Assembly: GCF_000313135.1 (NCBI RefSeq)
Contig: NW_004457245.1
Span: 4,830-47,007, forward strand
DNA from: Acanthamoeba castellanii str. Neff
Lineage: Eukaryota; Discosea; Longamoebia; Acanthamoebidae
Length of the DNA stretch: 42,178 bases
Reading direction: 5' to 3'
The notes below the pieces were generated by a model. It was not told where the DNA came from and made no database searches. It saw only the letters and a list, made by a program, of their open reading frames with translations. Position 1 is the first letter of the stretch. The number at the start of each line of letters is the position of its first letter. Shown in pieces: positions 31,454 to 41,721 of the stretch. The translations under genes and the position numbers were made by a program.

Positions 31454-33785
31454 ATGGAACGCACGCTGCTCGTGGTCGAGTGCCAAGCCAACCTCAACTG
31501 GTATGAGATCTTCGCCGGCGCCAAACTACACGTAAGTAGTTTTGTGAACAGTTCAGTTTCATTGAGCTGTTGTTTATTTCTTTGTTTTAATTTTACTTCA
31601 TTTTTTAATTGGTTCTTTTGGCGCACAGGGCGAGGAGCTGAAGGTGGAGCAGGCCGAGTGGGACGACATCAGCGTGATCTCCTATAGCGACGCGGGCGTG
31701 GTGGCCACCCTCCGCCGCGCGGCCAAGCCACTCAAGGACACCCCGCAGACCACCGACCGCACCATCACCGTCGACTTTGTTCTCCTGCGCAGCGTCACTC
31801 GAGGAATCAAGGTGCGTGTGCTTCGTCTAGCGTGTGTCGTGTCGTGTCGTGGCGTGTGGTGTGTAGTGTGTTGCGCGTGTGTTGCGCGTGTGCGGGTAGT
31901 TGTGCTCACATCCCAGATCCAGGGCCAGGACAGCCGCAACAAGCTGTTCGCGATGATGCACGCCGGCCTCGGCAGCGTGAACTCGCTCCTGAGCGCGTAC
32001 ATGTGCCTCGAGCGGCCCACCGTCTTCGGCGAGCTGCGCAAGATCCAAAAGTGCGTCTCGCCGCCCATAGCCTATGAGGTGAAGCTAATTCGCTGGGTGT
32101 GTCGTGTGTGCCGTGTGTCGTGCGTGTCGTGTGTGTCGTGTGTCGTGCGAACGGCTCGTGTGTCGCGTGTGTCGTGCGTGTGTCGTGCTTGTCGTGTGTA
32201 GGCGGCTGGGCAAGGACAACTTCCCCGTGATCGAGCAGACCCTGTACGGCAACCACAGGGAGATGCTGATCACGCCCGACTTCCCGATCGTCGGCAAGGT
32301 CGGCCACGCGCACGCCGGTACGCCCACGACCTTCGCCCAATGACCCTGGCGTTGATTACTAAAATAATATAAATACAAATAAATAAACACAAATAAAGGC
32401 TACGGCAAGGCGAAGCTGAACGACAGCGAAGCGTTCGCGGACTTCCGCTCTCTCTGCGCTCTTCACGGTACTTCCTCCCCCCAAACGGCCTCCATTCATC
32501 ATCACGCTTGCTCAGCTCTGACAACGCCCTCTGCTGCTCCACTCCAGGCGATTACGTGACTGTCGAGGTTTGTCGTGTGTCATGTATCGCGTGTCGTGTC
32601 GTGTCGTGTCGTGTCGTGTCGTGTCGTGGTTCGTGCGAGTGCGGTGCGGCTGATGAATTCAACGCTTGTGAGGTGCAGCCGTTCATCGATTGGGACTGGG
32701 ACGGCCGCATCCAGAAGATCGGCCCCTACTACCGCGTGTTCAAGCGCGTGTCGATGAACTGGAAGGGCAACGTCGGCAACATGTCCATGATCGAGGTACA
32801 CGCCGCCCCTGATCCGTGCACGTCGTTGGTGGTGTCGTGTGCGTGTCGTGCGTCGTCGTAACCACGGCTGACTGACCCCCCCCAACAGGACATCGAGATG
32901 ACGCCCCGGTACCAGAGGTGGATCGACGAATGCGCGCAGCTGTGGGGCGGCCTTGATATCTGCGGCTGTACGGCGCTGCCCCCGTGTCTCCGCGCCACGC
33001 TCAGTGTGCGCTCGCTCACACTTGCAATTCCCTTCTCTAGCGACTTTGTCCACAGCAAGACCGATGACAAGGAGTACATCCTGGAGCTCAACGACACCGC
33101 CATCGGGTAACCACACTTCTTCTTCGTTCTTCTTCATTCTTCAACTCACCACACCCATAGACTTGTCCACGAGCACGAGCTGGAAGATATGGGCCAAATG
33201 CGCGATATCGGTTCGCCCCCCCCCCCAGAGACCACCCGCTTCGTCTTCGTTCTTTCTTTCTTCTCTCTTCTTCTCTCTTCTTCGTGTTCGCGAGGCTTCA
33301 CTCACCCGGCCCTCTCTTTTCCACCCACGATCAGTGCTCCTGCGGATGTCGGCCGCGTTTCCGCCCAAGCCCAGCCCCGCTGTCGCCGCCGCGCCGCCCA
33401 AGGAGGAAGAGCCTCAGCCCAAGAAGGAGAAGAAGACCAACAAGAAGGAGAAGAAAGAAAAGAAGGAGAAAAGGAAAAGAAGGCCCACAAGAAGGCCGCC
33501 AGCCAGGAGGCCGAGCCCGAGGCCGAGCCCGAACCAGCGGCAAAGAGCGAAAGCGACGAAAAGAAAAAGGAAAAGACGGACAAAAAAGGAAAGGAAAAGG
33601 CGGTTGGTCAAGAAGAAGGAAAGGAGGAGGAAGAAGAGGAGGGAGCGGCCCTGTACAGGGTGAAGCTGCTGGAGGAGAAGGTGGCCATGCTGGAACTGGC
33701 GCTCGCGCGGGAGAAGGAGAAGAGTACCGCCAAGGACCACAAGAAGGGCAAGAAGGGGAGCTCGCTCCTCAAGCTACGCAGCTGA
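31454..33785 (+). CDS. Synapsin-like ATP-grasp protein
   Basis: Eleven exons (31454-31531, 31629-31811, 31917-32050, 32202-32317, 32399-32467, 32548-32567, 32679-32795, 32889-32983, 33041-33106, 33161-33210, 33418-33785) total 1,296 nt and encode 431 residues with every phase consistent. The body follows the synapsin C domain from end to end: ELKVEQAEWDDISVISYSD, VDFVLLRSVTRG, GLGSVNSLLSAYMCLERP, FPVIEQTLYGNHREML, FPIVGKVGHAHAGYGKAKL, VEPFIDWDWDGRIQKIGPYY, MNWKGNVGNMSMIEDIEM, and WIDECAQLWGGLDICGCTAL. This is the ATP-grasp part that binds ATP and dimerises in animal synapsins. The animal A and B regulatory domains are missing; the protein starts at the C domain. The tail is Lys/Glu-rich and ends in a short predicted coiled coil (LEEKVAMLELALAREKEK). 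Function here is unknown; vesicle clustering is only a suggestion. The last acceptor is chosen because it restores frame. Confidence 0.92.
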
Positions 33786-33928
33786 GACCCCCAGGGTCCT
33801 GGGCTGAGGGCAACCAGCTGGTTGGTTGAAAGTTAAAAAAATAAAAATATATTCATATTCAGCCAATGATAAAAAAATGCTAATGTAAAAAAAAATCGAG
33901 AGCGATTGGTTGCTGAGATAAATATCGG

Positions 33929-36739
33929 TCAGATGGAGAAAGCCTGGGTGCTCGTGGTGTAGCCCCTGGGGTCGTAGCGCACTTCGGGCGTGAGGAAGTG
34001 CAGCTTGGCCACCCACCGGCCCCGCGCGGCCTCCAGCGGCAGCGTCCACTCGAACCGGTCCTGCAGCTCCGGCTGCTCCTGGCCGTTGTGGAGCCACGTC
34101 AGCACGTAGCGCTCGCCCGTCGTGGGCGCGTCGTCGGTGGTGGTCGCAGCGGGCTGGCGCTTTTGGCCCAGCGGCAGGGCGTGGAGCACCGCGCTGGCGA
34201 CCTTGGCGTCGGTGGTCACGTTGACGCTGTCGATGAGCGAGATGCGCGACAGCAAGTTGAGCCACATGCCCTCCTGCCGCACCACCAAGCGTTGGCGTGA
34301 GTGCGACACGCGACACGGCACACACGACACACACGGCACGCGCGTGCGACACTGGAAGAAGGGTCGGACCAGGCAAACAACGCAGAAGTGAGGCGACGAC
34401 ATGTTGCGCATGAGGCAGCGTTCGTGGTCTGGCCGGTAGCCGACCAGCGAGCCGCCGAGCTTGTACGTGTTGTACGCTCCTGCGCGCGCACGACACAGCA
34501 ACCGGTGAGAAGTTGTCCTTGCCTGTCTGTCTGTCACCAACCAACCCAACCAATGCTGTAGCAGCCGGTACCGATGTAAAGAGGGCTGCACACGCACGAC
34601 ACACACGCGACACAACACGACACACGAGTGCGGTTAGCGAATAGAATCGTGTGTACGACACATTGACGGGGAAGGCGAACTCGGTGTGGTAGTGGTCCTC
34701 GTCCATGAGCTCGGTGAGGACGTAGTTGCAGAGCTGCAGCATGATGCCGTCCCGCGCACGGCCACCGCTGCCGCCAGCCGCCGGCTTCTTGCCCTCGGCG
34801 AACTTGAGCACATGGGGACCGCGCGTGAAGCCCTCGTCACTGAAGATCGACGTGAACGTGCGGTCCAGCGTACCTGTATCGCACACATCAGCATGCGTGT
34901 GTGTCGTGTGTGTCGCGTGCTGTGCGTGTCGTGTCATGTGACGTGTGTCGTGTTGTGTGGGTACCGGCGCTGTTGAAGGGGAGCTCCTTGCCGTCGAGAG
35001 TGATGCGCACCGAGTCGGCAGTGGGCGCGCCGGAGATGGAGTAGGTCAGAAGCCACCGCTTGTAGTTGCCCGCCGAATCGAACTTGATCTCGAACGGCGC
35101 GCGGCTCAGATTGTACCTTTCAATCATTCGCACATCGATCGATGAGCGCACGACACGCGCACACCGCACACGCACACACGCGTCTACGTACCACGCGTGC
35201 TGCTGCAAGAGAAGCTTCGACTGCTGGGCCACGAGCGGCTTCGAGGTGTTGGTGAGCCAGTGGGTCCACCCGACCGTGCCGAGCGATCGAGCGTGATTGA
35301 CGCCAAAGTACGCCGTTCCGCCGTCGTACTCTGCGTGTCATTTCGCGCGTGTGCGGTGGTACGTGTGTGCGGCGTGTGCGTCAGTTGTGCGTGGCGTGTT
35401 GGGAGCTCAATCGACATGCGCGCACCTTCGCCCACGTAGATGAGGTTGTGCCCGAGTTCGTGGCGAAGCACGATGGTTCCGCTCGTGAGGGAGCGCGTGG
35501 AGATCGTGAACTCGCCGCCCAGCCCGCCATAGTAGTCGTCGTTGCCGATGAGCGTCGGGAAGTCGCTGCATTTTATGTGTTGGTCAACAATCGCACACGC
35601 ACGACCGCACACGCACGCACGCACGACCGCACACATGCACACGCGTACCAGGCATCGGGGCCGACCTCACGGCAGGCATCGCGCGCGGCCTGAGGCTTAG
35701 ACGTGTAGATGCCCCGCAGCTCCGTTCCATCACGGTACAGCCCGAAGGCCGTGTTCTGTCATCATCATCACACAGTTAGATGTCGCCGCACACGCACGAC
35801 ACACGACACAAGACCACACGACACACGACACACGCACACACCAACCTTGGGTTTGCCGCCGGAGCCGATGCCGGAGTCGACGCTCGGGCGAAAGACGGCC
35901 CAGATGTTGAAGAGCGGGAGGTGGGACGCGAAGGTGGTCGAGGCGAACATGTCCTGCACCAGCCGCTTCATGTCCCCCACGAACCGCTCCCGCTCCGACT
36001 CGGTGTAGCCGTCGCCCTGTTGCGCGGCCGACCAATCAGCAATCTATGCGTGAGTCGTGTGTGCGCGTGTCGTGTGTCGTGCGTGCGGTGCGCGTGTGTC
36101 GTGTGCGAGAACCATGAAGACGAGGTCGATGCGGTTGCCGGGCGGGCCGCTCTTGACCAGCTCCAGGATCTCGTCCTTGTTGGCAGGATCGGAGTCGGCG
36201 GCGGCGGGCGGGGGCGCGACTGCGGTGAAGTCCGCGTGGGCCAGGCAGGGCAGCCGCTCGCGCGCGAAGGCCATCACCGCCGCCTCCGTGTGGCCGTAGA
36301 AGTCCAGCACTTCGCCCCGCGAGGCCTCGTCCTCGCCCACCTGCTCCACGTCGTGGCTGTACGCCTCGGGCCGCCTGCAAAAAAGAATTAGATAATTAAA
36401 TATAATCAAATCAATATAAATACAAATTAATTGAAATTATTTATATTTAAAACATAAATTAACGGGGTGGTACGTGAAGAGGAGGACGTGGTGGGCGTCG
36501 GTGAGGCCGCGATGGGGCTGGCCGTAGTCGGCCGCCAGCACCACGCACGTCTCGTGGGCCGACGAGCCAGAGTCGACGGCGCCGGGCGTGCCCCCGCGGC
36601 GGAGTAGTACGCTCAGGCGGAACGAAGGCGACCGCTGCCACTCGGCGTAGCTCTTCGTCGTGGGTTTTGCCTCCGTCGTGCATATTAACGCCACCAGTGC
36701 CAACGCAAGAAGCAGCAGCGCCACCCCTCTTCCCTCCAT
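33929..36739 (-). CDS. Secreted peptidase family M64 (IgA peptidase-like zinc metallopeptidase)
   Basis: About 10-11 exons encode roughly 660 residues. The ATG at 36739 gives a classic signal peptide (MEGRGVALLLLALALVALIC); a longer frame upstream lacks one. The N-terminal half carries a beta-rich prodomain-like segment (HHVLLFTYHP, IDLVFMGDGYTESERERFVG), the latter being the hallmark opening of M64 catalytic domains. FGLYRDGTELRGIY and the zinc site LRHELGHNLIYVGEEYDGG (HExxH followed by acidic residues) follow. Downstream YLSRAP-type and PEVRYDPRGYTT segments form a C-terminal domain of unknown role. M64 enzymes in bacteria include an IgA protease, but the family is wide and the substrate here is unknown. 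The protein is probably secreted or lysosomal. Many introns carry CACGACA-type repeats, and exon limits around 34480-34660 are uncertain. Confidence 0.88.
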
Positions 36740-36890
36740 CTTCACGTTCACCTGTCCTTGTATCGGCGCGCACAAGTTTTTGTCTTGTGGGTGCCGAAGC
36801 TGCCGACGAACATTATTCGTTTGTGCGGACAAGGTAGTCGACAAATAAGGTTCCGCGTATTTTTATTTTTGATTTTTTAAAGATTTTTTT

Positions 36891-37516
36891 TCACATCTTG
36901 GCGGAGTGGTCGGCCAGAAGACAGTCGGCGTACTCGGGGTGGCGCGGTAGGAAGTCGTCGCGCACGTACCAGCACGAGGCCACCACCTTCACCTTGCCCT
37001 CCCGCTTCACATGCTCCATCGCTCCCTGTTGCACGCCATCAACCAGTGACTTCCCGTCCACGCGTGTGTCGTCGGTAGTGTCGTGTCTTGGGCGTGTGCG
37101 TGTGCGTGCAGGTGTGCGTGTGTTGCGTATGTTGTGTGCGGTGGGCAGTACGTTGACGACTTGGGCAGCGAGACCCTGGCCACGCTTGGCCGGTGGCGTA
37201 AAGGTGTGCACGAAGTCCCACACCTTGCCGCCCTCCCGCTCCTCATACTCGAGCAACGCTTGGTCTGCACCCAAGACGTAATAAATAAATAAAATGTGAC
37301 TTCTTCAGCACACGAAAGAAGGGCTGGGGCGATACCTCCATCTTCGAAGGTGATGGCAAATTTGTGTTCCTTGGGGAGATGCACAACCTGGTGCTGCTTC
37401 TTGGCAGAGGAGGAGGAAGAAGAAGACATGGCCGTGCGATGAGGAACCACCAACAACCGACTTGTTGCCCTGCCGGTAGTAGTCGCTCGCAACAGCACCT
37501 GACTAGATCTGCGCAT
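36891..37516 (-). CDS. Small GNAT-fold acetyltransferase (NATD1-like, Acetyltransf_CG)
   Basis: Three exons (37516-37336, 37264-37152, 37025-36891). From ATG 37516 the protein is 142 residues; from ATG 37429 it is 113 residues, close to the animal NATD1 length. The domain shows HKFAITFEDG, ALLEYEEREGGKVWDFVHTF, the acetyl-CoA loop PPAKRGQGLAAQVVN (RGxGxA) and the ending CWYVRDDFLPRHPEYADCLL, typical of this small family. The extra 29 residues of the longer form are rich in Arg, Ser and Thr (MRRSSQVLLRATTTGRATSR) and could be a mitochondrial targeting peptide, so two start codons could give two locations. Substrate is unknown. The gene ends 151 bp before the M64 start, on the same strand. Confidence 0.88.
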
Positions 37517-37672
37517 CTACCAACTTGTGCTCTTTTCCTCTCTTTTTTCTTTTCTTTCCTTTCCTTTCCTTTGCGGTAGTGTGGGCGATGACACGCTCCG
37601 TGACGGTGCAACACTGTTGTTGTATACAAATATTGTATTCGAATATACTATGTGTCAATATGTTGAATATGT

Positions 37673-40426
37673 TTATGTGCAAGTGATGGCGTTGGCGGCG
37701 AGACCGCTGGCCGCGTTGTTGAAGTCGCTGCTGTTGTTGGCGGTGTTGGAGTCGTGCGTGGGTCGGACCCACTTGCGGAGCATGTGGGCCAGGTTGGCCT
37801 TGGTGAAGGGCTTGGCCAGCCAGTCGTTCATGCCGCTAAGGAAGCACTGCTCGCGGTACTCCTTCGTGGCCGACGCCGTCAGTGCTATCACTGGCAGCGG
37901 CCGCCTGGTCGGAGTCAGCTTGTGCTCGCGCTCGCGGATGCGCTGTGTGGCCTGGAACCCGTCCATGACCGGCATCTGGCAGTCCATCAGCACCACGTCG
38001 AAGCCGCGGTCGTCGGTGTCGTCGTCGTCACGGTCGGCCGCCGCGAGAATGCGCAGACACTCCTCGCCGTCGACCGCCACCTGCACGCTGCAGCCGAGCG
38101 AGGCCAGCATGCGCACGCCCACCTTCTGGTTGACCAGGTTGTCCTCCACGAGCAGGACGCGCACGCCGTGGAGGCTCGAGTCGGCGATGGGGGACTTGGC
38201 CGGCGCGACGGTCAGCGGCGAGGGGATGAAGGTCGACGAGCGCAGGCCTGTGGTCTGCGGCCTGGTCGGGCTCACGGGCGAGCCGGGCGCCGAGCCGGCC
38301 GGAGACTGCGAAGCCTCGGCGGCGACGGCGGTGGGCTCCTGGGTCGCGGCGGGCTGCTCAGCGTCGACGGTAGTGGGCTCCACCGACGCCGTGGCTGCGG
38401 TGGCCGCTGTGGTGGTCGTGGTAGTCGTGGTGCCGGCGGGCGCAGCCACGGGCAGCACGACCGTGAAGTGGAAGGTCGAGCCCTTGCCGGGATCCGAGCG
38501 GCAACGCGATCGTGCCGCCCATGGCGTCGCACAGCTTCTTGCTGATGGCCAGCCCGAGGCCCGTGCCTCCGTTGCGCCTTCGCGCCGAGTTGTCCTCCTG
38601 CGAGAAGCCCTGCAGTGTTGGAGTGGACCAATGACAAAAAGGTAAGTGATTGGTGATTGGTGCTTTGATTAAAAGGCGAGGTGTGAACGTACGATGAAGA
38701 GGTGAGGCAGGTGGTCGGGACCGATGCCGATGCCGTTGTCGGCCACCTCCACGTTGACCTCCTCGGGGTTGGCATCGGAGTTGGCCACCGACACGCGGAT
38801 GCGGCCGCCGTCAGGCGTGAACTTGATCGCGTTGGACAGAAGGTTAAACACGATCTGCCGGAAGCGCAGCGGGTCGCCGACGTGCGACGGGTGGGCCACG
38901 TCGGCCGTCGAGGTGTCGAGCTCGATCTTCTTCTTGGCCGCGGCGCCGGCGAGCACGCGCACGGCGCGCTCCACCTCGTGGACGACGTCGAAGGGCAGCT
39001 TGTCGAGCAGCAGGCGGTTGGACTCGAGCTGGTCAAAGTCGAGGATGTCTTCGATGAGCGAGCGCATGAGGCGGCCGCACTCGGCGATCAGCTGGCAGCA
39101 CTCACGGGCGGCCTTGTCGAGCGGCGACAGCGTATCGAGCAGCTCCAGCGCCGTGGCGGTGATGCCATGCAACGGGGTCCGCAATTCTGTCGAACAAGAA
39201 GGAAGATATATATCAGTAAGATAATGATCAGATATATGTGGATCACACTTATAAGCGAGATATAAAAAATGTTGCACTGTATCTCCGGAGATTTTGATAT
39301 CCAATCACGCGCCCAGAACACGTTAAATTCTGTCGACAAGAAAAGAAGTGACGGGCAATTGGCCGAAGAGAAGTGTAGCTGCGAGCTCGACACGCTGGCG
39401 CGAGGCGGTCTGACATAGACAAAATGAGAGAAGACAGGGCCGCGTACCGTGCGACATGTTAGCCAGGAACTTCTGCTTGGCTTCGCTGGCATCGCGCAGC
39501 TTGTCGTGGGCCTCCTCGCAGCGGGCAAAGACAGCGCGCAGGCGTCGGTGCGCCCGGGCGCGGGTCCGCTCGCCGGCGTAGGCCAGTGCGCCGATGCACA
39601 CCAGGGCCGTCACGTTGCTCACCACCTTGAGCACCGGACCTGCATTGATGTTAATGTTGTTGATGATGTAGGTGGTGAGTTCATGCGCTTTTACAGAACA
39701 CATAGATGCAGAAGTAGTAGAAGAAATGACGCACCAAGGCTCGAGTGGAGCTGGGCTGCGGTGGAGAAGAAGGAAGTGGAGAAGATGATGGACTGGAGCG
39801 CTACGGCGGCAGTGGCGTAGAGGCCGCTGCGGCCGCCGCAGACGAAGAAGACCAGGAGCGGCCCATAGATGAGCCAGGCGAAGAGATCAGACGAGCCCAG
39901 CTGGGTGCCGCCAGATCCCATGAGGGCGAGGTAGAGGATGAAGGCGTTGGTGGCGCCTGCGAGGCCCGCGGCGACGAGGGGGAGGTCGCGGGTGACGTAG
40001 AGAGTCCACACGAGGCCCAGCTCGATGGCCATCGACATCGCGCAGGCCGCTACGACCCACAGCGACGAAGACGAAGACGGGGATGTGAAAGTGTAGAAGA
40101 TGGATGAAGAAGATGCGGAGAAAAGGAAAGAGAGGAGACAGAGAAGCTGGAAGCAGAGAAAGAGGCTGGTGGTCAGGATGACAACGAGCCACTTCAGTCG
40201 TAGGTCTTCATCGGTTTCCGCTACCACCGAAGATGGCGGTGATGTTCGTTTGGTTGTCGAGGAAGGAGATGAAGAGGAGAGGAGAGAAGAAGGGAGTCGA
40301 AGATGAGGAGGACATGGAGGCCGGGACGAGTAGGTCCACGCCCCTTCGAATCCATCGTTCCATGAGTGAATCCTCATACTCCTCCTCCGGAACCGACGCC
40401 GTGTGTGGTGGGTGGTGGTCGGTCAT
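37673..40426 (-). CDS. Membrane hybrid histidine kinase with receiver domain (apparent frameshift)
   Basis: About five or six exons encode roughly 770 residues. The ATG at 40426 (MTDHHPPHTAS) leads to a membrane region of about six or seven hydrophobic helices (e.g. WLVVILTTSLFLCFQLLCLL, AWLIYGPLLVFFVCGG). A HisKA domain follows with the phosphorylatable His in FLANMSHELRTPLHG, split by an intron. The ATPase has NLLSNAIKFTPDGG (N box), ADNGIGIGPDHL (G1), GFSQEDNSARRRNGGTGLGL (F and G2). A linker rich in Ala, Thr and Pro precedes a receiver domain: RVLLVEDNLVNQKV, VLMDCQMPVMDG with the phospho-acceptor Asp, and LAKPFTKANL. Between the ATPase and SDPGKGSTFHFTVVLP the frame shifts by one base within 38498-38504; removing one base restores it and no splice sites are present. 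Signal sensed is unknown. Confidence 0.87.
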
Positions 40427-41721
40427 CGTGTGTGAGTGTGTGGAGAGATGAAGTTGCTGACCCGCTAGCTGACGAGTCGTCTATGTAAAGCTGCGAGTTC
40501 GTTCTTTCCTTGGGTGTTGTTGATTTAGTCGGTCGTTGGTTGAGGGTGTCTCTGCGGTACGGCGAGACGTGGGTCGAAGAGAAGTCTAGAAGTGACTGAT
40601 GGGTGGCGCCGCCTTCGTGCTGCCGTTTTATGGCTGGCGCTCTCCGCTCGCTCTCCGCGGATCGAGACGCGCAGCTGGGCGGCTGTGCGGCCAGGAGCGA
40701 CCCGACACACGCACCGAGGCGTGCAACCGCGGTTCTTTCTGCTTCCAGGCGCACGCGCGGCGAGGATCACTCTCGTCTCTCTCGTCTCCCCTCGTTCTCT
40801 CCAAAGGATTTCAAACTATTTACCGTAATTTTGATTCCACATTCTTTGAAATCCAAAAATCGGTGCGTGAGTTCTGCCTGCAATCTCCGAGATCGCGGCT
40901 GGTCGTTCAGGCCGGTAACGAACCACACGAACTGCCGGTGAGGGGTCGGTCCGAGGTCGCCGCCCGCTTCGGTCCGAAACGGGGAAGGAGAAAAGAAAAA
41001 GGAGGAGAGATAGCGAGACTTCAGGGCAAGGCGGGAGGCTGGTGGTCTTCGCGACCTGGAGCAGGGAGATCACGACGGCGACGACTATGACGACCATGAT
41101 GTTGATGCCGCCGAGGCAAGCGGCCGAAGAGACGGGGGAAGGAGAGCGAAAGCGGGACGAGAGGCTGGGGGAGGGAGGAACTCAGCGAGATACACATTCT
41201 CTTCTGCTACTACAGCTCTCTGGCGTGTACATCCCACGCTTCCTGTAACGAAACAATCAAGTGAGGGGAGGTGTCTTGATGCACGCACGTCGGCACCAAC
41301 GCTGCCTTGTCTGCGCCCCCCGGGGCACACCGCTTCTGCCTTCAGTAGGCGAGGAAAATTCGTGGTGAGTGTCAGTGCTGTCATCATGATGAAGGGGACG
41401 CACCTTGGTGATGACATGCGCGTGCGACACACGGGAAAAATGATGGCAGCCATTGGTGCAGTTTCAGGTTACCCACCGTCGCACTGCAGATGGGCTTCTT
41501 CACCAAACAAACAACACTCGTGAGAACTAAGTGATCATCACGAAACCTGTGGGAGGGCTGTGAATATTAGGGCGTTTAGTCTGTTCTTCTCTTTGAACTT
41601 CTGTACACGTAGAATAACAAGTGTCGCACACAACGCGCGCGTGCGAGATGGTGGAACTGTACGCGCTGTGTGTGTGTGTGTGTGGCAAGGGCGCGATGAT
41701 GGCTCGAGACGACACGCGCCA
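40427..41721. other. 1.3-kb gap without a supportable gene
   Basis: It contains the promoter side of the histidine kinase and the 3' flank of the last gene. Several open frames overlap on both strands (40599-41097, 41085-41453), but none shows a recognised domain, a good start context or coding-like composition. One minus-strand frame from 41097 begins with a hydrophobic stretch (MVVIVVAVVISLLQV) that could be a membrane segment of an unrecognised small gene. CACGACA repeats are absent. Confidence 0.4.

Noticed and set aside
33335..33500. Apparent frameshift in the Lys-rich tail of the synapsin-like gene
   Set aside because: Using the acceptor before 33418 joins exon 10 to the final frame with no shift and makes the whole CDS a multiple of three, so no indel is needed.
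33932..34937. Long minus frame joining M64 exons through introns
   Set aside because: It reads through CACGACA-type intron repeats (His-Thr-Thr runs) and shifts out of the conserved M64 frame.
40816..41453. Minus-strand frames with a hydrophobic start near 41097
   Set aside because: The hydrophobic stretch is short, no splice chain gives a sensible protein, and composition is like non-coding flank; kept only as a note in the gap entry.
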